Assembly (NCBI GenBank): GCA_965200645.1
Contig: CBDAUN010000002.1
Span: forward strand, 434,001-498,000
Length of the DNA stretch: 64,000 bases
Source of the DNA: CBDAUN01 sp965200645
GTDB taxonomy: Bacteria; Pseudomonadota; Gammaproteobacteria; Arenicellales; JAJDZL01
Reading direction: 5' to 3'
In this document: positions 34,311 to 43,250 of the stretch, piece by piece
How the letters are laid out: the number at the start of each line of letters is the position of its first letter
Numbering within the stretch: the first letter of the stretch is position 1
Translations under genes and position numbers: made by a program
The notes under the pieces: generated by a model
What the model was told of the DNA's origin: nothing
Database searches by the model: none
The model's input: the letters and a program-made list of their open reading frames with translations, nothing else

Positions 34311-35174
34311 CTAGGTGGGTCTAATTCCCCGCAGTCGTTCTGTTCTTCGTCTCAACAATTCAACAGTTGTTAGAAGTGCAACAGAAATTAAAACTAACAA
34401 CGTAGCTACTGCGAGAATAGTCGGACTAATGTTTTCACGAATTCCAGAAAACATCTGCCACGGAATTGTTCGTTGTTCATAACTGCCAACAAACAATATT
34501 ACGACAACCTCATCAAAGGAAGTGATGAAAGCGAATAGCGCTCCCGAAATAACACCGGGTAGAATCAGTGGCACAATTACTTTAAAAAATATGGTTGTTC
34601 CATGTGCACCCATGCTTGCTGCTGCTCGAATTAAACTGCGGTCGAATCCAACCAAAGTTGCGGTAACAGTTATCACCACGAAAGGTGTTCCGAGTGCGGC
34701 ATGAGCGAGAATAACTCCAATGTACGTCCCTTGTAGATGAACTCTCGAGAAAAAGAAAAACATGCCACAGGCGGAAATGATCAATGGGACAATCATGGGT
34801 GAAATCATGATTGCCATCAACATTGTTCGGTAGGGAACGTGTCGCTGACTGAGTCCAAGAGCAGCGATTGTTCCCAACGTAGTGGCAATCAAAGTTGAGA
34901 AGAACGCGATAATAAAACTGTTATTTACCGCACCTTGCCAATTCACATTTGTGAAGAAGTCTTCGTACCACTTTAGTGAGTATCCAGCTGGGTCAAAAGA
35001 CAGCATCTCAGGAGTGAAGGTAAAGAATGGCACCGCGTTGAATGACAGCGGAATAATGACGAGGATCGGAAAAATCAAAAATAAAAATATCAGTCCGCAG
35101 ATCGTGCGAAAAGCATAGTGCCAGATCTTTTCAGTTAGCGACAAATATGGTGGAAACTTACTCATATCACCCAA
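34311..35174 (-). CDS. ABC transporter permease, PotC-like
   Basis: This 287-residue membrane protein has six helices and a C-terminal-half EAA-type loop (RAAASMGAHGTTIFFKVIVPLILPG), as in spermidine/putrescine PotC. It is the last gene of the SBP-permease-permease set. It overlaps the upstream permease by eight bases. It needs a partner ATPase, and none is encoded beside it. PotBCD-like systems import polyamines, opines, glycine betaine-like or other small cationic compounds. Confidence 0.9.
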   Translation of the reverse strand: MGDMSKFPPYLSLTEKIWHYAFRTICGLIFLFLIFPILVIIPLSFNAVPFFTFTPEMLSFDPAGYSLKWYEDFFTNVNWQGAVNNSFIIAFFSTLIATTLGTIAALGLSQRHVPYRTMLMAIMISPMIVPLIISACGMFFFFSRVHLQGTYIGVILAHAALGTPFVVITVTATLVGFDRSLIRAAASMGAHGTTIFFKVIVPLILPGVISGALFAFITSFDEVVVILFVGSYEQRTIPWQMFSGIRENISPTILAVATLLVLISVALLTTVELLRRRTERLRGIRPT

Positions 35175-36444
35175 GTTTCATGTTGTCGACACCGACGATT
35201 TTGTCGTATAGCAAATAGAGTGCAAGCACCAAGCCGAGCAGTATCACTCCTAGTGCTGCAGCCAATCCCCAGTTTAAAGAACTCGAGACATGGTATGCGA
35301 TCAAGTTACTAATAAATGTTCCAGTCGAACCTCCGACTAGTGCGGGAGTAATGTAATATCCGATTGCCAATATGAACACCAAAATTGCGCCTGCACCGAT
35401 CCCCGGGACAGTATTTGGTGCATAAATCTTCCAAAATGCACCAAACGGATGCGCTCCCAATGAAACAGCTGCCCGCATGTAACTCGGTGGAATCGTTTTC
35501 ATCACGCTGTAGAGTGGCAAAACCATAAATGGCAAGAGAATATGAGTCATCGCAATTACGGTTCCAGTCGTGTTGTGAATCATCTCCAGGCGGTTTTCGG
35601 TGTGAATTAAGTGCAGGGCAACCAGAAAGTCGTTAATTACTCCCTGGCTTTGAAGCAGTGCTATCCACGATGTTGTCCTAACCAATAGTGATGTCCAAAA
35701 TGGTAGCAACACTAGCATCAGCAGCAAATTGCCTGTGCGTACAGGAAGTGTCGCCAGCAAATATGCAATCGGGTATCCAAGGACTAATGTAAGCAAAGTA
35801 ATTAAACCGCTTAAATACAGGGTTTTTATGAACAGTTTGATGTAAATTCTGTTTTCTTCTTCCTGCCAAGTAACGTCTCCGGCAGGATTGACTTGTAAGT
35901 CCAGCGCCGCCAAAAAGTATCCAGCAGTAAAATTAGGACTGAAGGTCTTGATCAGTTGCCAAGTTTCAAGTTGTCCCCAGCGCTTATCGACCTCAATCGC
36001 CGCTTCTTTATAGGGACCTTGTTCAATTCTTGGGATTCTTCGCTGAGATTTTCGAAACAAACTGGACATACCAGCGCGTTCGTAGTTCAATCTCTTTCCG
36101 ACGCGTGTAATTACCTTTTCTTTAGCGCCTTCTTTGATATCCAGCACCAGAGCTTCATAAACGTTTTCATCAGGAAGAGTTCCCGCTGTGGCGTCCCACT
36201 GTTCCAACTGCTTCACAGTTCGAGACAGGTGTTGCGAGACGAGAGGATCTTCAATTCCCCGCCAAAGCATGTCCCCGATTGGAAGCATGAAAGTAATGGC
36301 AATGAATACGAATAGTGGAGCAACCAACATCAAAGCTCTCATTTTTTCACGCCTTAGAGCGCGAGCTAAAGATACTTTAAGTGGAGTGCCGTCTACTGTA
36401 GTCAGCAAATTACTTGACTGAGTGTTGTCTCCGACTGCTGCCAT
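35167..36444 (-). CDS. ABC transporter permease, PotB-like with extra periplasmic domain
   Basis: This 425-residue protein is about 140 residues longer than ordinary PotB (about 285). The first helix (about residues 36-58) is followed by some 150 hydrophilic residues before the transmembrane core restarts at LFIKTLYLSGLITLL. The EAA loop is RAAVSLGAHPFGAFWKIYAPNTVPG. The insert contains no family motif I recognise; topology puts it in the periplasm. It overlaps the PotC-like gene by eight bases and follows a hairpin after the SBP gene. Confidence 0.88.
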   Translation of the reverse strand: MAAVGDNTQSSNLLTTVDGTPLKVSLARALRREKMRALMLVAPLFVFIAITFMLPIGDMLWRGIEDPLVSQHLSRTVKQLEQWDATAGTLPDENVYEALVLDIKEGAKEKVITRVGKRLNYERAGMSSLFRKSQRRIPRIEQGPYKEAAIEVDKRWGQLETWQLIKTFSPNFTAGYFLAALDLQVNPAGDVTWQEEENRIYIKLFIKTLYLSGLITLLTLVLGYPIAYLLATLPVRTGNLLLMLVLLPFWTSLLVRTTSWIALLQSQGVINDFLVALHLIHTENRLEMIHNTTGTVIAMTHILLPFMVLPLYSVMKTIPPSYMRAAVSLGAHPFGAFWKIYAPNTVPGIGAGAILVFILAIGYYITPALVGGSTGTFISNLIAYHVSSSLNWGLAAALGVILLGLVLALYLLYDKIVGVDNMKLG

Positions 36445-36491
36445 TTTGAAACTTTAATGTTAAATAATAAGGGTTTGGCTTTATGTTAGGC

Positions 36492-36521
36492 AATGCGGGA
36501 TGCAATTTTTCATCCCGCATT
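36492..36521 (-). repeat. hairpin between SBP gene and permease gene (ABC, PotD-like)
   Basis: A perfect 11-base stem AATGCGGGATG / CATCCCGCATT with an 8-base loop lies 17 bases after the SBP stop and 48 bases before the permease start. It could stabilise the SBP message or partly stop transcription, which would favour SBP over permease. Confidence 0.75.
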
Positions 36522-36537
36522 AATTCAAACTAGGCGA

Positions 36538-37635
36538 TTAGCCTTGGACCCAAGCGTTAAATCTTTCGTTCAAGTCGTCTTGGTTGTCAGCCCACCACTC
36601 ATAGTTGAATAGAATAGTCTTTGCAGCATTTTCAGGATGGGTTGGCATATGAGGTCCCATGTCGATACCCAAAGTATGATGTTTTCCAACAAGGGGTGCA
36701 GAGGACTTACGAGCAGGACCGTAAGAGATGTACTTGGCCTGATCGGCTAGGCGCTGTGAATCGGTCGCGAAATTCAAATACTTCAACACGGCATCTTGAT
36801 GTGGACCATTCTTAGGAACCACCCAACCGGCAAGGTCAAAGACTTGCCATTCCCAAAGCATCGAAATTGGTTGTTTTTCCTCTTCAATTGCGGAAAACAG
36901 TCGTCCGTTGTAGCCGGAAGCAATCACGACTTCGCCGTCTGCAAGCAACTGAGGAGGCTGCGCGCCTCTCGTCCACCAAACAATATCGTCTTTGATGTTG
37001 CCGAGTCTGGCAAAAGCTCGGTCTACGCCTTCCGGTGTGTCGAGAACATCATAGATATCATCTGCAGCGACGCCGTCGGCAATCAATGCCCACTCAAGAT
37101 TATTGATGGGCTTCTTTTCCAAAGAGCGCTTGCCAGGAATCAGTCCTGTATCAAAAACATCAGCAATTCCGCTGGGAGCCTGGCTGACCATATCGTGACG
37201 ATAGGCAAATGTAGTGGAATATACGATTTGAGGAACAAGACACGGAGATACAATCAAAGCTCCGAAGTCTTCCGATGCTGGGGTGCCGTCTGGCGCGGGA
37301 GCGAGAACTGCGTCATGGTCGATTTCTTCAGCCAAGCCTTCGTCACACAGTGTGATGGCGTCGGCAGCAATAACATCCAGCAAAGCCCAGGTGACGTTTC
37401 CTACTTCTGCCTGTGCGCGCAGTTTTGCCACGCCTTCCGATGCTGAATCGTCATTAACGATAGTTATATCTGGATTTGCAGCCATGTAAGGTTCGTGATA
37501 AGCATTTTGTTGACTTGCAGTATAGGCACCACCCCATGAAACTACTACGAGTTCTTGTGCGTGTACTGCGGTGATTCCAACTAAACCAACCAGCGTAGCA
37601 CTTGCGCCAACAGCCAGGTTCTTTATTAATTTCAT
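36538..37635 (-). CDS. ABC transporter substrate-binding protein, PotD-like
   Basis: This 365-residue periplasmic protein (SBP_bac_8 / PotD type) has an N-terminal signal peptide (MKLIKNLAVGASATLVGLVG, cleavage likely after VHA-Q). The mature start ELVVVSWGGAYTASQQNAYHE is typical. I chose ATG 37635 because AGGAGGAAG lies seven to eight bases upstream; the longer ATG at 37668 gives 11 extra residues with no such site. It is the first gene of the transport operon. Ligand unknown. Confidence 0.9.
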   Translation of the reverse strand: MKLIKNLAVGASATLVGLVGITAVHAQELVVVSWGGAYTASQQNAYHEPYMAANPDITIVNDDSASEGVAKLRAQAEVGNVTWALLDVIAADAITLCDEGLAEEIDHDAVLAPAPDGTPASEDFGALIVSPCLVPQIVYSTTFAYRHDMVSQAPSGIADVFDTGLIPGKRSLEKKPINNLEWALIADGVAADDIYDVLDTPEGVDRAFARLGNIKDDIVWWTRGAQPPQLLADGEVVIASGYNGRLFSAIEEEKQPISMLWEWQVFDLAGWVVPKNGPHQDAVLKYLNFATDSQRLADQAKYISYGPARKSSAPLVGKHHTLGIDMGPHMPTHPENAAKTILFNYEWWADNQDDLNERFNAWVQG

Positions 37636-38145
37636 TGCACTTCCTCCTAGGAGATTTGAAACAATCATTAACTTACATGAAGTTTCGTTACATAAAATTC
37701 CATTAAGTTTACATCAATTAATTTAATAGATATGAAAATAATTCCTATTAATGTTAAGTTTTTCTGTTTCGTAGTGACTCAAATGTTACAAGATTCTTAG
37801 GATTTTATAATACGATACTTGTGAATCGAATTCACTGAAAAACTTTGATTTGGGTATTTTATGGTCAAAACTACTACGTTTTGATCAACTGAAATTCCAA
37901 AGCCAATTGGCACTGTATAACTGTTCAAACCTGGTTATTCAACACTATAGTTTATGCGCCAATAAGGAAATGTTGTTTGGCATCAGAGCAGCAAAATCGC
38001 AACTTCAATAAGTTTATTTAACTCACCCATGCGATTACTAACGTGGTTCACTGGATATCGATTGACTGTAGTTTACCGACAATTTGCTTATGACCATGAA
38101 ATGTCCTCTTGATGTATTTTTTAAGTCAATATGCGGGAACTAATC
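37636..38145. other. upstream region of the PotD-like operon
   Basis: About 500 AT-rich bases between the SBP start and the end of tctA. It holds the AGGAGGA ribosome-binding site at the SBP start (37642-37652). No other gene, repeat or strong promoter match is supported. Confidence 0.4.
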
Positions 38146-39666
38146 TCAGTCACCCTCTGCAACACCACTCGCCCGAATTCGTGCCCGCCTCGCACGGTAA
38201 CCTGGCAGCACCACCAATAGTGCTGCTAAAACTAGCAAACCAAAAGTCATGGGACGTTCCAAGATGAAGTTGATGCCACCATAAAGTTGCATGGAACGGG
38301 CGAAGTTGTCTTCAAGCATGCCGCCTAATATAAATCCTATCAACAGAGGAGCCAACGGATAGTCCGCAAAACGAAAAGCGGTAGCTACAACTCCCAAACC
38401 TACCAAAATGAGTAATTCGGTTGCGTTGTTTTGACCAATGTATGCCCCCATCAAAGTAAAGAACAGTATGAACGGAATCAGGTAATTGCGTGGTACTGCC
38501 AAAACTTTGGCGATGTACGGAATGAGTGGCAGGTTTAAGGCCAGCAATATCACATTACCGATATACATCGAAATGATGACAGACCAAAATATTTCAGGTT
38601 GATCTCCCATCAATCGAGGCCCTGGTGCAACATTGAGTGCGATCAGTGCTCCAAGAAGAATCGCGGTGGTACCAGAACCGGGGATTCCGAGAGTGAGTAG
38701 TGGCACGAAGGATCCGGTACAGGCTGCATTGTTGGCGGACTCAGGTGCCGCCAAACCTTTAACAGAACCTTGACCAAATTCTGCCTGATCCTTACCCTTT
38801 GCGATGTTACGTTCCACAGCATAGCCAAGAAAAGATGCAATCGTGGCTCCTGCACCCGGCAGAACACCGATAAAGAATCCCTGTATGGACTGACGGCCGA
38901 TTACCGGCGCAATTTTTTTGGCTTCCTTTTTGGAAATTCTCAACCCTGTTATTTGACCGGAACTCCCTTGTTCGGTTTTGGATCGACCTGGGTCTAAAAT
39001 GAGATAGATAGCCTCCGGCAGGGCAAACATGGCCATTGCAAGAGTAATGAAACTAAAGCCTGTCTGCAGATCCATCAACCCCATGGTGAACCGAGGAAGG
39101 TTGAACAGCACTCCCTCTCCAACGGTGGCCATTACAAGTCCGGTGATGGTCATCAAAATGGCTTTACCTACCTGACCGGTACCAGCAAACGCGGCAATTG
39201 CTGATAGCCCTACCACCATCAAAGCAAAATATTCAGCAGAATGAAACAGCAATGCTACGGATACCAGAATCGGCGCAAACACCATCAGTAGAAGTGCTCC
39301 AAGCGTGCCGCCTGTAAATGAAGCTATGGCGGCTACCGTGAGAGCCTTGCCTGCCATCCCCTGACGTGCCAGCGGGTAGCCATCAAAACTAGTTGCAACT
39401 GTAGAAGCCACACCAGGTGCGTTGATTAGTATAGAAGAGGTGGATCCTCCAAAGATTGCACCATAGTAGACCCCAGCCAACAGAATTATTGCAGCGGAAG
39501 GATCACCGATACTGATAGCTACTGGAATCATGATGGCAATGATGGACATTGGACCGAGCCCTGGCAGCATTCCAATAAACGTACCGATCAGGCAACCACC
39601 AGCGACCATGAGCAAGTTGATCGGGGTTAATGCGGTACTGAGTCCGATTAAAATACCTTCAATCAT
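38146..39666 (-). CDS. tctA: tripartite tricarboxylate transporter, large permease
   Basis: This 506-residue protein has about 11-12 helices and the TctA features GGCLIGTFIGMLPGLGPMSIIAIM and GSTSSILINAPG at the N-terminus, and AAPESANNAACTGSFVPLLTLGIPGSGTTAILLGA in the middle. It forms the channel of an SBP-dependent secondary uptake system. It is the last gene of tctC-tctB-tctA on the minus strand, 13 bases after tctB. The substrate (citrate-like dicarboxylate or other organic acid) cannot be read from the sequence. Confidence 0.94.
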   Translation of the reverse strand: MIEGILIGLSTALTPINLLMVAGGCLIGTFIGMLPGLGPMSIIAIMIPVAISIGDPSAAIILLAGVYYGAIFGGSTSSILINAPGVASTVATSFDGYPLARQGMAGKALTVAAIASFTGGTLGALLLMVFAPILVSVALLFHSAEYFALMVVGLSAIAAFAGTGQVGKAILMTITGLVMATVGEGVLFNLPRFTMGLMDLQTGFSFITLAMAMFALPEAIYLILDPGRSKTEQGSSGQITGLRISKKEAKKIAPVIGRQSIQGFFIGVLPGAGATIASFLGYAVERNIAKGKDQAEFGQGSVKGLAAPESANNAACTGSFVPLLTLGIPGSGTTAILLGALIALNVAPGPRLMGDQPEIFWSVIISMYIGNVILLALNLPLIPYIAKVLAVPRNYLIPFILFFTLMGAYIGQNNATELLILVGLGVVATAFRFADYPLAPLLIGFILGGMLEDNFARSMQLYGGINFILERPMTFGLLVLAALLVVLPGYRARRARIRASGVAEGD

Positions 39667-39679
39667 GTACCACTCAACC

Positions 39680-40165
39680 TCAACCCAAAATATAGGGCAG
39701 TGGTCTTAGAAAGATCCCCAACAGTTCTTGTACTAAATACCAAACACCAACACTGGTTGCGATTACCACCGGAATCAGAACAACCCAGCGGCGCTCTCCC
39801 AACACCGCTGCAGAAATAATCAAAAACAGACTACTGGAAATAATGAAGCCCAGAGGACGGAGCAGTAGCGCATAGGCAATCATGAGTAACATTAGAATAA
39901 CTGCCTGGCCAAGACGATAGTTCAATAAACGGCGATAGTCGATTTCCGGTTCCTTATCCGTAGCGACGGTTTTCTCCAAGCCGGTCAGAATATACAGGGA
40001 CACTAAAATCCCCGATACTGACAGAATCTTGGGAAAAGTACTGGGCCAAACGGGATTACGTTGCATGAAGGGAGGGAGACTGGCATCCATAGTAAAGAAT
40101 GCGGTGTATCCGTATACCGCAAACAGCAACAACAAGACCAGTGCAATCCAGCGATCAAGTGCCAT
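39680..40165 (-). CDS. tctB: tripartite tricarboxylate transporter, small permease
   Basis: This 161-residue protein has four helices and the TctB pattern (WPSTFPKILSVSGILVSLYILTG, LRPLGFIISSSLFLIISAAVLGERR). It pairs with TctA. A strong hairpin lies between it and tctC. Confidence 0.9.
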   Translation of the reverse strand: MALDRWIALVLLLLFAVYGYTAFFTMDASLPPFMQRNPVWPSTFPKILSVSGILVSLYILTGLEKTVATDKEPEIDYRRLLNYRLGQAVILMLLMIAYALLLRPLGFIISSSLFLIISAAVLGERRWVVLIPVVIATSVGVWYLVQELLGIFLRPLPYILG

Positions 40166-40190
40166 GTTTATTACTACAACTGCATCGCAA

Positions 40191-40214
40191 AAGGGCTCGG
40201 TAATCCGAGCCCTT
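40191..40214 (-). repeat. hairpin between tctC and tctB
   Basis: A perfect 10-base stem AAGGGCTCGG / CCGAGCCCTT with a 4-base loop (TAAT) lies 12 bases after the tctC stop. Read on the minus strand it is followed by only TTTT-G, a modest U tract. It is probably an intercistronic attenuator or mRNA-stabilising hairpin. Confidence 0.75.
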
Positions 40215-40226
40215 GATCAGCTGAGT

Positions 40227-41210
40227 TTATAGAAAACCGAGTTTTCTCATCAAATCTCCGATGACCTGCTCTTGGTTTTCTAAGAATGTCTGAAAATCAC
40301 TACCTGGATTATGGATATTGACCCAACCATTACGGGATCTAACTGCTTCCCATTCAGATGTTTCATACATTTTAGCCAGCACACCCTGATAAGCAGCCAG
40401 CAGCTCGGCAGGTAAACCGGGTGCTGCAAAAAATCCTCGCCAGTTAACGAAGGTACTGTCAATTCCCTGTTCCTTTAGGGTAGGAGCATCTGGTGCGGCA
40501 TCAACTCGCTCATCTGAAGTCACCCCAAGAATACGTACCTCGCCGGCATTGGCGAGTTCTACTGCTTCAGAAAACCCAGTGGACAGAGCAGCAATTTCAC
40601 CGGACAGAAGTCCCGCCATGGCTTTGCCACCGGCGTCATATGGAATGTAGTTCAAACTAATCGGATCACCGCCACCAGCTTCCAGAATCATCGCCGCTAC
40701 CAGATGGTCCATACTGCCGGGTACCGAACCTCCACCTACGGAGACTCCAGAAGGATCTGCTTTTTGAGCAGATATTAAATCTGCGGCTGTGCTGTGGGGA
40801 CTGTCCTTTGGTACCACTAAGGCGGCGTAGTCACCAATGGTTCCGGCAACGAGTGTGAGGTCACGGAAGTTATGGGGGAATACACCAGTAAGGGAGCGGA
40901 TGACGATAGGGGTGGAATTCACCATCAAGGTTCCGTGTTGGCTTTCAGCATTTTCGATCAAAAATCCAATCGCTTTACCGCCGCCGCCACCTGACATGTT
41001 CTCGTACGTGGCTGAATCGATGAGACCTGCTTTAGTTAAGGCCTCACCGGTGCCTCGGGCTGTTCCGTCCCAGCCACCGCCGGCGCCACCAGGAATTAGA
41101 AAGTGAATGCTGTCGACTTCAGCAGCCTGAATAACAGACCATGGCAAAGCCAAAACAAGGCTAGCCGCTGCGCGTAGCAATACTCGACGAAGTTGAACTT
41201 TAAACTGCAT
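40227..41210 (-). CDS. tctC: tripartite tricarboxylate transporter substrate-binding protein
   Basis: This 327-residue protein is a TctC/BugD-type SBP with a signal peptide (RVLLRAAASLVLALPWSVIQAA). The mature part has IHFLIPGGAGGGWDGTARGTGEAL, a strongly conserved segment of this family, and VGGGSVPGSMDHLVAAMI. I chose ATG 41210, with GGAG upstream. An upstream ATG at 41429 would add an unlikely 73-residue N-terminal stretch overlapping a repeat. It is the first gene of the operon; its promoter region is partly rearranged by the repeat at 41318. Confidence 0.92.
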   Translation of the reverse strand: MQFKVQLRRVLLRAAASLVLALPWSVIQAAEVDSIHFLIPGGAGGGWDGTARGTGEALTKAGLIDSATYENMSGGGGGKAIGFLIENAESQHGTLMVNSTPIVIRSLTGVFPHNFRDLTLVAGTIGDYAALVVPKDSPHSTAADLISAQKADPSGVSVGGGSVPGSMDHLVAAMILEAGGGDPISLNYIPYDAGGKAMAGLLSGEIAALSTGFSEAVELANAGEVRILGVTSDERVDAAPDAPTLKEQGIDSTFVNWRGFFAAPGLPAELLAAYQGVLAKMYETSEWEAVRSRNGWVNIHNPGSDFQTFLENQEQVIGDLMRKLGFL

Positions 41211-41317
41211 GAGATAATTTCTCCAATAATTTGGTTTGATGATTTGTGCGAAGAAAAACCCGCTAATAGAGGTGCAAATACCTAATTGTATTGTTTGCAC
41301 AAGACTCTGTTCAAAAA

Positions 41318-41408
41318 TTTGCGTGTACGGTGAAAAATACCTATCGTTATCACTGCAAAACAACGAAGTATAAGTCCCAAGAGCCACCCATCGTATTCGT
41401 TTTGACTG
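41318..41408 (+). repeat. long imperfect inverted repeat, left copy
   Basis: About 91 bases here match the reverse complement of 43024-43118 with only scattered differences and one small length change. Shared blocks include TTGCG, GGTGAA, CTATC, TTATCA, GCAAAACAAC, AAGTCCC, CCATCG and TTGACTGG. The pair brackets 1.6 kb of IS and transporter relics. Confidence 0.8.
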
Positions 41409-41760
41409 GTGCAGTTTTAAAAAATTCACTGTAGCTCAGCAGGTTAAGGCATTGAAAGTACTGAGCGAAGACTACAGTGGTACGCAGTCGGTTGTGGTAA
41501 TGGAAAGTCGGGCCGGTCACCAGCGCCAATGTCCGCATTGGTGCACACCAGAGATTCCTAGCACGGGATCAGCCGTGGTCGGCAACGCTACCGTTGCGAC
41601 ATGGGTTGCGGCCGTGCCTTCAATGCGGTGTCAAACAGTTCCCTGTCGGAACTGCACCAGAAAGACAGATGGCTAATGTTTGCCACCTCGCAGGCGCGTT
41701 TGTAGACGTTGCGAGAGGCCGCTCAGAATTATGGAATCTCGCTGGACACCACCGTTTTTT
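41404..41760 (+). pseudogene. IS1595-like transposase relic (N-terminal part)
   Basis: Read across frames, the segment gives FDWCSFKKFTVAQQVKALKV, then HQRQCPHWCTPEIPS, then in another frame HGISRGRQRYRCDMGCGRAF, NAVSNSSLSELHQKDRWLMF and TLREAAQNYGISLDTT. This is the order of the zinc-ribbon and helix-turn-helix N-terminus of IS1595-family transposases. A frameshift near 41560, an in-frame stop near 41703, and loss of the catalytic half show it is dead. It is visibly richer in GC than the flanking host genes. Confidence 0.7.
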
Positions 41761-41920
41761 GACCATGCGACAACCAGCCACTGCTGCCACGAACGCTCAT
41801 TTCCGCGTAGGTTTTCGAAGCGCACCAAGGTTTTGGTCAACTCGGTCTGTGCGTTGAACTCCCTTTTGGTGCCGGTGATAATCGCATCTTGAGTGATCTG
41901 ACTGATTTGTTTCTTTCAGT

Positions 41921-42820
41921 CTATCTAAGTGCAAATAGCGACAGTTGCGGAATGAACGCAATCAGAAGCACGACTACGAGCATCACGAAAACATAAGTGT
42001 ACTGCATGAGCGGAAATGCGCAGGATGTCGGTTCCAGTCAGCCCAGAGACTACGAACAGGTTCAGTCCCAGTGGCGGTGTAATAAATCCGACACCGATGG
42101 CCGTGACCATCATGATGCAAAACTGCACCTCGTCCATGCCGAGGTCCTGCGCTAGCGGTAGCAAAATCGGTGACAAGATCACGACATTGGGAGTAGCTTC
42201 CATGAAACATCCGGCAATCATCAAAATACCAATCATCATCAGGATAATGATTACAGGATCCTCAGTCATAAATTTGACGCCCGAAATTACACCTTGTGGC
42301 ACGTTAAGAATTGCCAGTGTCTGCGCCAACGGCAACGACATGACGATGATCGGCAAGATGATTCCACAGACCTTGGCTGAGCTTTCCAGCATTGGTGGAA
42401 TATCACGAATGCGAAATTTTCTGCATAAAACCGATGGTTGACGTTGACACCACTGCCACTGCAGCAGCCTGAGTTGGCGTGAATAGTCCGCTATAGATGC
42501 CGCCAAGAATAATAATCGGCACCATCAGCGCATAACGCCCAGCAATGACGGAACGCACCCAGCGCGTCCACGAGAATTCGTACCCCGCCGACTCGTAACC
42601 CTGAATACGATTCATGATCATATTGGTAATCATGATCGAAACCAATACCAGAACTCCTGGTACCGCGGCACCGATGAACAGGGATGAAGTTGGAATACCA
42701 AGAATTAGCCCAAACACAATATAGACAATTGAGGGTGGAATCAGAATGCCGGTGCAGGCGCCGGATGCTACCAGCGCACATGCATATGGCATCGGATAAC
42801 CCAACTGGCGTAGCCGATAA
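41921..42820 (-). pseudogene. dctM: TRAP transporter large permease DctM, truncated and frameshifted
   Basis: The C-terminal two thirds of DctM can be read in three frames. LGYPMPYACALVASGACTG and ILIPPSIVYIVFGLILGIP come first, then after a shift near 42410 RDIPPMLESSAKVCGIILPI, VGFITPPLGLNLFVVSGLTG and after another near 42000 VFVMLVVVLLIAFIPQLSL. The stop is TAG at 41921-41923. The first 130 or so residues are missing, so at least three lesions. No dctP or dctQ is present. It lies between two mobile-element relics and probably arrived as cargo. Confidence 0.85.
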
Positions 42821-43018
42821 CTTCAAGTATTGAACAAGATAGAACGCCAGATAAGGCCGAATCCGAAGATCATGTTGGTGGGTGAGAAAACTCCGTTCAA
42901 TGGTGCAGAGCTGCTGACATCGGCGCAACCGGTCGGCCGCGCTCAGGTCGTCATTGCCATGAGCAACTATGGTATGCAGGCCGTCCCACTGAGTTGCCAT
43001 AGCCAGTTTGCGCTTCAA
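42821..43018 (-). pseudogene. possible IS4/IS1634-like transposase C-terminal relic
   Basis: On the minus strand the stretch reads MATQWDGLHTIVAHGNDDLS and later TIERSFLTHQHDLRIRP. The spacing and words resemble the 'WDGL..I.tN..ls' and 'IE.sFRi.KHDLriRPi' block that carries the third catalytic residue (Glu) in IS1634- and related DDE transposases. It is followed by unrelated text and then the DctM relic. No complete ORF exists. This call is by motif resemblance only. Confidence 0.45.
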
Positions 43019-43023
43019 CCTGG

Positions 43024-43118
43024 CCAGTCAAGACGAATTCGATGGCTAGCCTAGGGGACTTAAACCTGGTTGTTTTGCAATGATAATGATAGCTACTACT
43101 TCACCTTACCCGCAATTA
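43024..43118 (-). repeat. long imperfect inverted repeat, right copy
   Basis: Reverse complement of this segment matches 41318-41408 (see left copy). It ends about a dozen bases before the homology with the solo IS relic at 12818 begins (43130), so two mobile units abut here. Confidence 0.8.
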
Positions 43119-43156
43119 TGAACAGAGCCGAGAGTTTCCCGTTTGAAGTCATTCTA

Positions 43157-43171
43157 CGACTTTAAAAGTCG
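43157..43171. repeat. conserved 7-1-7 palindrome in IS 3' flank
   Basis: CGACTTT and AAAGTCG surround one A. The matching site at 12845-12859 is CAACTTT and AAAGTTG, so one base pair has changed on both sides. Confidence 0.75.
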
Positions 43172-43250
43172 ATATTTTGCCTAACCAGAGCTAAATTAGA
43201 AGGCATATCGGCGAGTCATTCGTGCGATTTGCGTGAACATTGGCGAATCC

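Noticed and set aside
41428..41478. tRNA-like text (TGTAGCTCAGCAGGTTAAG) with flanking ACTGTAG/CTACAGT and CTCAG/CTGAG repeats
   Set aside because: No anticodon arm, T-arm or CCA-like end fits. The frame reads as the N-terminus of an IS1595-like transposase, so the tRNA likeness is chance.
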